DNA of 6,924 nucleotides from Candidatus Methanomethylophilaceae archaeon (GCA_017616575.1 JAFZXW010000009.1:1-6924), one strand, 5' to 3'. Counted from the first letter of the stretch, positions 1 to 5,341 are shown. Made by a program: numbers and translations. The notes: generated by a model from the sequence alone, not told the origin.

Positions 1-1
1 C

Positions 2-292
2 CTGGTCGCGAGGCTCCACCAGACAGGGGACGAGGTGGTCCTGGCCGTCTGCGACGAAGACGTCATAGGGATGACGCTTGAGGGCGGCGGCCGCAGGATG
101 ACGGTCCATGAGGCGTTTTACAAGGGGACTATAGTCGACGAGGAGACCGTCGTAGAGTGGATGAGGTCCGCCGGGTCCATGAACATCGTCGGGAACGAGG
201 CCGTCGAGGTGGCCGTCCGCGCCGGGTACGCCGAGCCGGAACAGGCGTTCGAGATCGGGGGCGTCAAGTACCTCGTGGTGGTGGTCGTCTGA
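2..292 (+). CDS. DUF424 family protein, 3' part (5' end outside window)
   Basis: The frame is open from the first full codon and ends at TGA 290-292, giving 96 visible residues; only the start and perhaps a few residues are missing, since DUF424 proteins are about 95-100 residues. Family features seen are the opening LVARLHQTGDEVVLAVCDE, the GMTLEGG stretch, the middle YKGTIVDEE segment and the AGSMNIVGNEAVEVAVRAG helix followed by IGGVKYLVVVVV. DUF424 is a small, nearly archaea-specific family without an assigned biochemical role; it is commonly found near translation and ribosome genes. Here its stop codon overlaps the start of nmd3 by 4 nt, so the two are almost certainly co-transcribed and translationally coupled. 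The family call is secure; a function cannot be given. Confidence 0.85.
   Translation: MVARLHQTGDEVVLAVCDEDVIGMTLEGGGRRMTVHEAFYKGTIVDEETVVEWMRSAGSMNIVGNEAVEVAVRAGYAEPEQAFEIGGVKYLVVVVV
280..286 (+). promoter_or_regulatory. Ribosome binding site for nmd3 (GGTGGTC)
   Basis: GGTGGTC lies 2 nt before the proposed CTG start at 289. It matches six of seven bases of GGTGATC, the complement of the 16S rRNA 3' end. The methyltransferase gene at 5344 has a perfect GGTGATC at exactly the same 2-nt spacing. This supports initiation at CTG 289, where no ATG, GTG or TTG is available in frame near the homologous N-terminus. Confidence 0.5.
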
Positions 293-1323
293 GCTTCTGC
301 GTCGAGTGCGGGAAGGATTGCGACGAGTCCCTGGACGGAATGTGCATAGACTGCTGGCTGAACGGCCGTAAGCTCGCTACTTTGCCGCATCACGTCGACC
401 TGAGGGTCTGCACCAGCTGCGGCGAGTTCCTCATGGGGGACAGGTGGGTGGACTACGGTCTGGAGATGGCCGTCAGGATAGCCGCCGTCGACGCCATCGA
501 CCATATAAGAGAGGTCAAGATCGTGGAGGACGAGATCGAGGTCGACGTGGAGGAGCAGGACCCGTACGTGTACGTCGCTAGAGCACGCATTCCCTGCCGC
601 GTGATGGACTACGAGACCTCGGTTGAATGCGAGACTATAGTGCGCATAAAGAATTCTGTATGCAAGCCCTGCTCCAGAAAGCTCGGCAGCTATTACACGT
701 CCATATTGCAGATAAGGTCGGGCTCGAAGGACCTGGACCCGGACACCAGGGACGAGGTCTTGGACTGGATTCAGGCGTCCGTCGCCAGGCAGGAGCAGAA
801 CAACAGGCAGCTCTTCATCACGAAGATCGAGGCGGTCCCCGGCGGGGCCGACGTCTACCTTTCGTCGATATCCCTGGGGAGGGCGGTGTCCAAGGAGCTC
901 TCCGACGCGTACGGCGCGGAGCTGAAGGAGTCGCCCAAGCTCGTGGGCCAGACCGACGACGGCCAGGGCCTGTACAGGATAACGTATCTGGTGCGCCTGC
1001 CGGAGTTCCATGTGGGGGACGTGGTGCACTTCGACGGCCGCTATTACAAGCTGGTCAGGATCTCCGGTACCGGCGGGAGGATAATGGACCTCTCCGATTT
1101 CAGGGAGAGGACGGTAAGGAGGACCGACATGGATTCCTTCAAGGTGTTCGAGAGGCGCTCCGCGCTAAAGGAGGCCACGGTCATCAGCTCTGCCGGCAGA
1201 GAGATACAGGTGCTCCGCCCGGACAACTACGCCGTCGCCGACCTCAGGGTCCCGGAGGGCTTCGAGCCGGGGGAGACTGTGAAGACTATAGTTATCGATG
1301 ATGTCCTGTACCTGGTTCCCTGA
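289..1323 (+). CDS. nmd3: NMD3-family ribosome-associated zinc protein
   Basis: The 344-residue product matches archaeal NMD3 in length and in its cysteine-rich N-terminus. Residues 3-22 contain CVEC (C4, C7) and CIDC (C19, C22), followed by CTSC (C41, C44) and CKPC (C125, C128). These paired CxxC motifs are typical of the zinc-binding part of NMD3. In eukaryotes NMD3 is the 60S export adaptor; in archaea, which have no nucleus, a role in large-subunit maturation is inferred. The C-terminal third (FHVGDVVHFDGRYYKLVRISG and following) looks like a small beta-barrel. The start is odd: the family begins just before FCVECG, where the only possible codon is CTG 289, overlapping the DUF424 stop as CTGA. 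Upstream in-frame ATG 157 would add residues read out of frame from DUF424, and the first internal ATG (340) would remove three of the zinc cysteines. Its 3' end overlaps the converging chelatase-like gene by 159 nt. Confidence 0.85.
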   Translation: MSFCVECGKDCDESLDGMCIDCWLNGRKLATLPHHVDLRVCTSCGEFLMGDRWVDYGLEMAVRIAAVDAIDHIREVKIVEDEIEVDVEEQDPYVYVARARIPCRVMDYETSVECETIVRIKNSVCKPCSRKLGSYYTSILQIRSGSKDLDPDTRDEVLDWIQASVARQEQNNRQLFITKIEAVPGGADVYLSSISLGRAVSKELSDAYGAELKESPKLVGQTDDGQGLYRITYLVRLPEFHVGDVVHFDGRYYKLVRISGTGGRIMDLSDFRERTVRRTDMDSFKVFERRSALKEATVISSAGREIQVLRPDNYAVADLRVPEGFEPGETVKTIVIDDVLYLVP

Positions 1324-2046
1324 ACGTCGCCATCCTTCCGGAACCTTGGAGTCCAGAATCTCCTTGAACACGGGGAGTTCCGACACGGGGCGCAGGCAAT
1401 CGGCTTTCATTCCTGTAGTCTTCAAAGCGTCCCTGACGCGCTCGGAGGACGGCCCGTCGAACGCGACGTACAGCGGCACGACCTTCAGCTTTCCGACGCC
1501 TTGCGCCTTCAGCGATTCCACGGCGTCTTCCAACCCGATCCCGTGCTTGTCGGCGCACCATTCCGCCTTCCATCCGGCCTCGCGGAGACCTTCCACGTAG
1601 AACATCGCGGTCTTCTTCGTCGTGGAGTGCGGAGACCCTCTTGACACAAGGAGGGCGCCTTTCCCGTCCGAGGGGGGGCCCAGCTCTTCCACGAGCGCGT
1701 CCAGCATGCGCTGGTCCGGACCCAGGGCTGTCGCGAAGCGGGTGGCGACGTCCTTCCCGTCGATCATGGTCCAAGACCCGAAGTTGTCTGGCAGCAGCAC
1801 CGACGCAGGCATCAGCCAGACGGTGTTCTTCCCCTCCGAGACGGACAGGGGCAGTATAGAGAAGGTGTCCACCCCGTCGGAGTGCATCGCCCTCATCACA
1901 TCCTCAGCGTAAGGCTCCCCGCGGAGGAACGCGACCTCCACGTTCTTTCTTCCTTTCGATCTCAAGTATTCGGCGCAGCCCTCCGCCGTGCGACGTGTCC
2001 CGGGGGACCGGGAGTCCAGCCCCAGGACGATGATCCCTGTCTTCAT
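1165..2046 (-). CDS. Tandem CbiX/SirB/CfbA-fold protein lacking the catalytic histidines
   Basis: A 293-residue protein with two class II chelatase-like domains, about residues 1-122 and 129-235. Each keeps the fold landmarks: MKTGIIVLGLDSRS and ALLVSRGSPHS replace the usual GHGSR opening, and FSILPLSVSEGKN and KVVPLYVAFDGPS replace the PLFLxxGGH strand and loop. Enzymes of this family use histidines at these places to insert Co, Ni or Fe into sirohydrochlorin. Here the four positions appear to be L10, N74, R136 and P199/S200, so chelatase activity is doubtful; H140 and H169 are new histidines nearby. The residues after about 240 come from sequence antisense to nmd3 and match no family expectation; the gene ends at TAG 1165-1167. 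ATG 2046 was chosen because homology begins at MKTG; GTG or ATG codons up to 2106 are alternatives, and no good SD or TATA decides. A binding or regulatory role for a tetrapyrrole is inference. Confidence 0.7.
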   Translation of the reverse strand: MKTGIIVLGLDSRSPGTRRTAEGCAEYLRSKGRKNVEVAFLRGEPYAEDVMRAMHSDGVDTFSILPLSVSEGKNTVWLMPASVLLPDNFGSWTMIDGKDVATRFATALGPDQRMLDALVEELGPPSDGKGALLVSRGSPHSTTKKTAMFYVEGLREAGWKAEWCADKHGIGLEDAVESLKAQGVGKLKVVPLYVAFDGPSSERVRDALKTTGMKADCLRPVSELPVFKEILDSKVPEGWRRSGNQVQDIIDNYSLHSLPRLEALRDPEVGDGVVVRAEHLYLSAGRADDRGLL

Positions 2047-2161
2047 CGCTCGATTATCGCATGCGGGGTATGTCACCTTTTCGAGAATCTGTGCGTTCGA
2101 TGCCATCAGGCGGCCTAAGACGTTAAGTGGTACTCTAGGCTGTTAGGAAGGGACGCAATCG

Positions 2162-2202
2162 GTTTGGCGCCATGTCGGTTTTCATGGTTCAGGGGGCCAA
2201 AC
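2162..2202. repeat. Long imperfect hairpin in the divergent intergenic region
   Basis: GTTTGGC (2162-2168) pairs with GCCAAAC (2196-2202). Nested inside, CCATG (2170-2174) pairs with CATGG (2183-2187) around an 8-nt loop. An unpaired base on the 5' side faces eight on the 3' side. It lies between the leftward chelatase-like gene and the rightward toxin-antitoxin genes, about 105 nt before the antitoxin start. The rest of 2047-2250 shows no open frame or RNA gene that I can support. The hairpin could be a structured RNA, an operator or a remnant of an inserted element. Confidence 0.4.
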
Positions 2203-2252
2203 GAGGCCAGTCAACTGTCATCGGGGGCTTTGATCGGCCTGTCGATATAGTG

Positions 2253-2287
2253 TATAAAACATGTACGCTAAAACGTACGTTTATATT
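2253..2287 (+). promoter_or_regulatory. Toxin-antitoxin promoter and palindromic operator
   Basis: Two TATA-like boxes are present: TATAAAA at 2253-2259 and TTTATATT at 2280-2287. The second is centred about 25 bp before ATG 2309, the archaeal spacing from TATA centre to start site, so the antitoxin mRNA is probably leaderless. Between and into these boxes lie two GTAC cores, at 2263-2266 and 2275-2278, with centres 12 bp apart. The second sits in the perfect 12-bp palindrome AAACGTACGTTT (2271-2282). Antitoxins of the YefM family repress their own operon by binding paired palindromes with a TGTACA core, so this is a likely autoregulatory site. Confidence 0.6.
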
Positions 2288-2308
2288 CTGAACATGCTAT
2301 GGCTATCC

Positions 2309-2542
2309 ATGGCAGTCGTAAATGTCACGGCCGCGCGCAAGGAGCTTTACGGGCTGGTTTCGAAGGTGCAGGGACACGAGGCCGTCATTATTACGTCCAA
2401 GGACGGAAACGCCGTCCTCGTGTCCGAAGAGGACTGGGATTCCATAATGGAGACGCTGTATGTTATGGGCGACCCGGATTTCCAGAAGAATCTCGAGGAG
2501 GCTAGAAACACTCCGGTGAGCGAGCGCGAGGTCTGGAATTGA
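2309..2542 (+). CDS. yefM: Antitoxin, Phd/YefM family
   Basis: The 77-residue product reads MAVVNVTAARKEL, then a GLVSKVQGHEAVIIT strand, a turn with DGNAVLVSEEDW and a METLYVMGDPDF segment. This is the order seen in YefM: N-terminal DNA-binding/dimer domain with the SxARxxL-type helix, the VIITxxxGxAVLxSxxDW core and the ETLYLLxxP linker. The C-terminal tail (about residues 50-77, charged, QKNLEEARNTPVSEREVWN) would be the toxin-neutralising region. An upstream ATG at 2261 would add 16 hydrophobic residues with no family match and would start inside the operator; ATG 2309 fits both homology and the TATA spacing. The stop overlaps the toxin start by 4 nt. The module is less GC-rich than the flanking genes, suggesting transfer. 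Confidence 0.85.
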   Translation: MAVVNVTAARKELYGLVSKVQGHEAVIITSKDGNAVLVSEEDWDSIMETLYVMGDPDFQKNLEEARNTPVSEREVWN

Positions 2543-2835
2543 CGTATCTGGTCACTTTGTCCAAGAGAGCGTCAAAGCATCGTGACGAACTCTTTCGCCA
2601 AGGTTATGGGGATAAAATCGAGTCGATTCTATCAATTTTTTCGGAGAATCCTTATCCGCCGAACTCCAAAGCGTTGAAAGGCCAGGCCAAGGGGTTGTAT
2701 TCTGTGAGGGTGAACATTCAGGACCGGCTGGTTTTCGAGGTCGAACCGTCCGAGGATGCGAGGTATGAAGGGATTATCAACGTCATTTCCATGCGCACGC
2801 ATTACGAAGGGATCGTGCCTTTGTTCATGCTTTAA
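2539..2835 (+). CDS. yoeB: Toxin, YoeB/Txe family (RelE/ParE superfamily) mRNA interferase
   Basis: The 98-residue product carries the YoeB signature in order: an N-terminal helix pair, a short NPYPPNSKALKGQAKGLYSVRVN stretch, the QDRLVFEV strand and a final ISMRTHYE. YoeB cuts mRNA in the ribosomal A site. Of the Escherichia coli catalytic residues Glu46, Arg65 and His83, the last two correspond to R63 and H88, but the Glu position appears to be K44 or nearby (SKALK instead of PEPLK). Activity could therefore be reduced or use another base. Start is TTG 2539, sharing TTGA with the antitoxin stop, with GAGGT (2528-2532) 6 nt upstream. It is visibly richer in A and T than the surrounding genes. 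Family call is good; activity is unproven. Confidence 0.8.
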   Translation: MTYLVTLSKRASKHRDELFRQGYGDKIESILSIFSENPYPPNSKALKGQAKGLYSVRVNIQDRLVFEVEPSEDARYEGIINVISMRTHYEGIVPLFML

Positions 2836-3050
2836 TCATGGTGTGGTGCCATATTCGTAGTCGACCATTCTTTTCAGACTGGGAGCCGGTTCCCGAAGGC
2901 GTTCGATGTTGTTCATTGTCAGACAAACATAGTCGCTGTAAAGACAATTCCGGTTCGTTACTTCAAATATGTCACAGGCTTGAACTGCGATCCCTAACAG
3001 TCTTGTTTAGACTAATAAGGGTTTAATACCGATTTCGTAATACCTGACTA
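2836..3050. promoter_or_regulatory. Intergenic region with leaderless promoter of the nickel operon
   Basis: 2836-2998 holds no gene I can support; a 62-codon frame from ATG 2838 has no SD, no family features and unusual composition. Towards the end lies an inverted repeat AGTCT-N5-AGACT (2999-3013). TTTAATA (3022-3028) follows, centred 26 bp before ATG 3051, so it is a good TATA box for a leaderless mRNA. The heptamer TAATACC occurs twice, at 3024-3030 (overlapping the TATA box) and 3038-3044 (in the initiation region). Inverted and direct repeats around the promoter are candidate binding sites for a repressor, possibly nickel-responsive; that last point is inference from the downstream genes. 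Confidence 0.55.
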
Positions 3051-3788
3051 ATGAATAGTAACAACTCTCCCATGGACCCGGAGACGTTCAGGAGCTTCGG
3101 AAGGCAGATCTACGGCCACGAGATCTGGATCGGGGACGTTTTCAGAGAGGGCAATGAAATCTGCGCCTACGCCCTGTACGGCCACAAGATGGTCCCGGAC
3201 AAGCCCATGCCCACGGACTACGCCAACCCCGTCCTGTACGACGACGACGGCCGCGTCGAGGACCCCGACCGCGAGATCGTCAAGAACCCTCATGGGTGGA
3301 AGCTCTCCTTCGAGGACAAGGGCGCCGACGTCTACACCCTGTACGTGGGCTCCAAATCCGTCTGGGTAACCGACGAGGAGGGCTGGCACAGGGGGGTCAA
3401 GCGCGACTTCAGCCAGGTCAAGCACTCCGGCGCGTACGTGATGACCGCCAAGAGGATAATCTCCAAGGACGGAGCGAACCCTGGCTCCGTGATGCACGCC
3501 GAGCTCGAGCTCATGCCCTCCAGGGCGAAGCTGAAGGTGGGCGAGGACCTCCGCCTGACCGCCTACTACGAGGGGAAGCCCCTCCCGAACCACAAGGTCC
3601 TGTGCTACTGCCACGCCGCCGAGGACATCCAGTTCGTCAACACCGACGACAAGGGCGCCCTCTGCTACCCGGTGAAGGAGAAGGGCGACTACATCTTCAT
3701 CGTCAAGCATTCCGACGAGAGCAAGAAGGTCGACGACGAGTTCGACGACACCTCCTTCACGACCACGCTCACGCTGGAGACGGAGTGA
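3051..3788 (+). CDS. DUF4198 (NikK-like) domain protein, apparently cytosolic
   Basis: The 245-residue product has the DUF4198 pattern: an early GHEIWI (H23, W26), a YALYGHKM segment (H45), a middle MHAELELMPSRAKLKVGEDLRLTAYYEGKPL block (about 148-178), and the late TDDKGALCYPVKEKGDYIFIVKH strand pair (198-220). DUF4198 proteins are linked to nickel uptake, for example NikK of ECF-type nickel transporters, and are normally exported with the first His near the mature N-terminus. This copy has no signal peptide and no membrane segment: the 22 residues before H23 are polar. An unusual HKVLCYCH cluster (H181, C185, C187, H188) plus C205 could form an extra metal site. It is first in an operon with cooC (1-nt gap) and cooT. 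A cytosolic nickel-binding or chaperone role is inferred from family and context. Confidence 0.75.
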   Translation: MNSNNSPMDPETFRSFGRQIYGHEIWIGDVFREGNEICAYALYGHKMVPDKPMPTDYANPVLYDDDGRVEDPDREIVKNPHGWKLSFEDKGADVYTLYVGSKSVWVTDEEGWHRGVKRDFSQVKHSGAYVMTAKRIISKDGANPGSVMHAELELMPSRAKLKVGEDLRLTAYYEGKPLPNHKVLCYCHAAEDIQFVNTDDKGALCYPVKEKGDYIFIVKHSDESKKVDDEFDDTSFTTTLTLETE

Positions 3789-3789
3789 G

Positions 3790-4596
3790 ATGCTGAAGGT
3801 CATCGCCACCGGGAAGGGAGGGGTCGGGAAGACCACCACCATCTCGACTCTGGCGACGATGTTCTCCCGGGAGGGGGAGAAGGTCCTGGTGTTCGACACC
3901 GACCCGAGCATGAACCTAGCCATGACCCTGGGCCTCCCCTACCTCGAGGTCCCGACGATCACCGGCAACAAGAAGGAGATCAACCACGAGCTGGACGAGA
4001 TGGACGAGGACGCCATGGAAGTCGGGAGGAGCATTCTGGAGAACTACTCCCGCCTGAACTCCGACGGCATCCGCGTGGTGGTCATGGGCGCCATCCCCGA
4101 GGAGGGGAACGGGTGCCTCTGCTCGGCGATATCCATAGTCAAGATACTCCTGAACTATCTGGAGTCGGACGAGTGCCCCGAGAGGTACGGCCTCGTCATA
4201 GTGGACTCCCAGGCAGGGCCGGAGATCCTCGGGAGGGGGCTGGCCAAGGACTTCGATTTCAACATGATACTGACCGAGCCCACGCCGAAATCCGCCGAGG
4301 TGTCCAAGCAGGTGGCCGGGCTGGCCAGGAACCTGGGTGTGGAGAACAACCTCCTGGTTGTCAACAAGTCCGAGTATCCCGAGGACGTCGCCAGGATGGC
4401 CTCTCTTATTGGACTTCCGCCGGAGGACGCGGTGCGCGTGAGGTACGACCACAGCGTCATCGACGCCGACAGGAACAGCCAGTGCCTCCTGGACGCGTAC
4501 CCGGGATGCGACGCCGTCGCCGACATAAAAATCATCAAAAACAGGTTACAGAAAGCAGCGGAGCGATTTCAATGTGCGAGTTCACAGTATATCTGA
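3790..4596 (+). CDS. cooC: CooC-type nickel-insertion ATPase (MinD/ParA-like P-loop)
   Basis: The 268-residue product opens with the deviant Walker A GKGGVGKTT (residues 8-16), then FDTDPSMNLAMTLG (35-48), a GCLC motif with C109 and C111, and VIVDSQAGPEILGRGL (137-151). This order and the CxC pair are those of CooC/AcsF, dimeric ATPases that bind Ni2+ through the CxC cysteines and mature the Ni-Fe-S cluster of carbon monoxide dehydrogenase. The later LLVVNKSEYPED segment is the base-recognition loop of the MinD-like fold. GGAG (3782-3785) 4 nt before ATG 3790 is the SD. The 3' end overlaps cooT by 25 nt. No dehydrogenase gene lies in the window, so its client could instead be another nickel enzyme or cofactor. 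Family assignment is firm; client is not. Confidence 0.88.
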   Translation: MLKVIATGKGGVGKTTTISTLATMFSREGEKVLVFDTDPSMNLAMTLGLPYLEVPTITGNKKEINHELDEMDEDAMEVGRSILENYSRLNSDGIRVVVMGAIPEEGNGCLCSAISIVKILLNYLESDECPERYGLVIVDSQAGPEILGRGLAKDFDFNMILTEPTPKSAEVSKQVAGLARNLGVENNLLVVNKSEYPEDVARMASLIGLPPEDAVRVRYDHSVIDADRNSQCLLDAYPGCDAVADIKIIKNRLQKAAERFQCASSQYI

Positions 4597-4766
4597 ACGG
4601 TCGCGACGATTCCGACATCGTGGCGACGAACGTCATCAAATCCAGGATGAAGGACGGCCACGTCTCCCTCATGGACAGCGCCGGCAAGACCTACCGCATA
4701 GAGGACGCCACTATAGTGACCGTCGACTCCATCATGGCGGAGATGCACCTCAGGAGTGCGGCGTGA
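4572..4766 (+). CDS. cooT: CooT family nickel-binding protein
   Basis: A 64-residue protein starting MCEFTVYLNG and continuing through a compact beta-rich stretch (IVATNVIKSRMKDGHVSLMDSAGKTYRIEDATIVTVDS). This length, the invariant Met-Cys start and the pattern of strands are those of CooT, a small dimeric protein that binds one Ni2+ per dimer through Cys2 and supports nickel insertion into carbon monoxide dehydrogenase in Rhodospirillum rubrum. The start at ATG 4572 is fixed by Cys2 and by GGAG (4560-4563) 8 nt upstream. It overlaps the end of cooC by 25 nt and stops 4 nt before the next gene, so it is translationally linked to both. Two of the usual Coo maturation factors are thus adjacent (CooJ is not seen). 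Confidence 0.8.
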   Translation: MCEFTVYLNGRDDSDIVATNVIKSRMKDGHVSLMDSAGKTYRIEDATIVTVDSIMAEMHLRSAA

Positions 4767-4770
4767 TACC

Positions 4771-5280
4771 ATGGCAGACCTCGGAAGCTACGTGAAGAGC
4801 GTGAAGGACTTCCCCGATCCCGGGGACGACTACAAGGAGTTCTCATCCCTCCTCTCCGACAAGTGCGCGTTCGACATGGCCATGGAAGGCTTCATCGGGA
4901 TGTTCGACCGTGAGATATTCGACGCCGTCGTGTGCACCGAATCCTACGGGGGCATGTTCGGGACCGCCGTCGCCATGGCGCTCAAGAAGCCTGTGATCAC
5001 CGTCAGGTACAAGGGCGGGTTCCCCGGGGAGACCGTCTTCGAGGACGCGGGGGACAAGGTCCTGGAGATGCCCGCGGACAAGGTCAAGAGGGGCATGAAG
5101 GTCGTCATAATGTGCGACGTGCTGGCCACCGGGAGGTCCACCGCGGCCATGATCCGCATGGTCGAGAGGATGGGCGGCAAGGTCGTCCGCATAGGCTACA
5201 TCGCTGAGCTGACCTCCTTCGGCGCCAGGAAGAGCAAGATTTTGAAAGGCTACCCGTTCGAGGCCCTTCTGGAATACTGA
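4771..5280 (+). CDS. Adenine phosphoribosyltransferase-like protein
   Basis: The 169-residue product follows APT closely in length and order: SVKDFPDPGDDYKEFSSLL at the N-terminus, DAVVCTESYGGMFGTAVAMAL (51-71, where APT has GTEARGF), VRYKGGFPGETV (78-89, where APT has KPGKLPRET), and the PRPP-binding loop VVIMCDVLATGRST (111-124). APT converts adenine and PRPP to AMP. The loop differs from the usual VDDLLATGGT: the first acidic residue is C115 and GGT is GRS, which may alter PRPP or metal binding or base choice. ATG 4771 begins the homology; GTGAT (4763-4767) and AGGAG (4752-4756) lie upstream. It is the last gene of the nickel-related operon, 4 nt after cooT. Whether it acts with those genes is unknown. 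Confidence 0.75.
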   Translation: MADLGSYVKSVKDFPDPGDDYKEFSSLLSDKCAFDMAMEGFIGMFDREIFDAVVCTESYGGMFGTAVAMALKKPVITVRYKGGFPGETVFEDAGDKVLEMPADKVKRGMKVVIMCDVLATGRSTAAMIRMVERMGGKVVRIGYIAELTSFGARKSKILKGYPFEALLEY

Positions 5281-5307
5281 AATCCTTTTCCCGCGGCCGC
5301 CTTCATG

Positions 5308-5330
5308 CCGGGGCGCCCGGGATGATTTTT
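5308..5330 (+). terminator. Possible terminator after the nickel operon
   Basis: CCGGG (5308-5312) pairs with CCCGG (5316-5320) around a GCG loop, and TTTTT follows at 5326-5330. A T run alone can end archaeal transcripts, so this is a reasonable terminator for the operon. It is only 14 nt before the methyltransferase start, and no TATA box stands out for that gene, so some read-through is likely. Confidence 0.35.
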
Positions 5331-5334
5331 CGAC

Positions 5335-5341
5335 GGTGATC
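5335..5341 (+). promoter_or_regulatory. Strong Shine-Dalgarno (GGTGATC)
   Basis: GGTGATC is exactly complementary to the conserved 3' end of 16S rRNA and lies 2 nt before ATG 5344. It fixes the methyltransferase start and shows the gene is not translated from a leaderless mRNA, which again fits transcription reading in from upstream. Confidence 0.6.

Noticed and set aside
157..288. Upstream ATG start for nmd3
   Set aside because: Would add 44 Arg/Gly-rich residues read out of frame from the DUF424 gene, not seen in NMD3 proteins.
118..2106. Minus-strand frame almost fully open from 2106 to 118, broken by a single TAG at 1165-1167, suggesting a long protein with pyrrolysine read-through
   Set aside because: Below 1165 the frame is antisense to nmd3 and DUF424 with triplets in register. 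Stops would need TTA, CTA or TCA sense codons, which are rare in this GC-rich DNA. The conceptual product has no family features, while the plus-strand genes are clear.
2261..2308. Earlier ATG start for the antitoxin
   Set aside because: Adds a hydrophobic 16-residue stretch not found in YefM proteins and begins within the promoter/operator.
2838..3026. 62-codon plus-strand frame after the toxin gene
   Set aside because: No SD, no TATA box at the right distance and no family pattern; begins 3 nt after the toxin stop by chance ATG.
3048..3923. 291-codon minus-strand open frame
   Set aside because: Antisense to the DUF4198 gene and the start of cooC, low-complexity Val/Leu/Gly-rich product, explained by GC-rich codon usage of the real genes.
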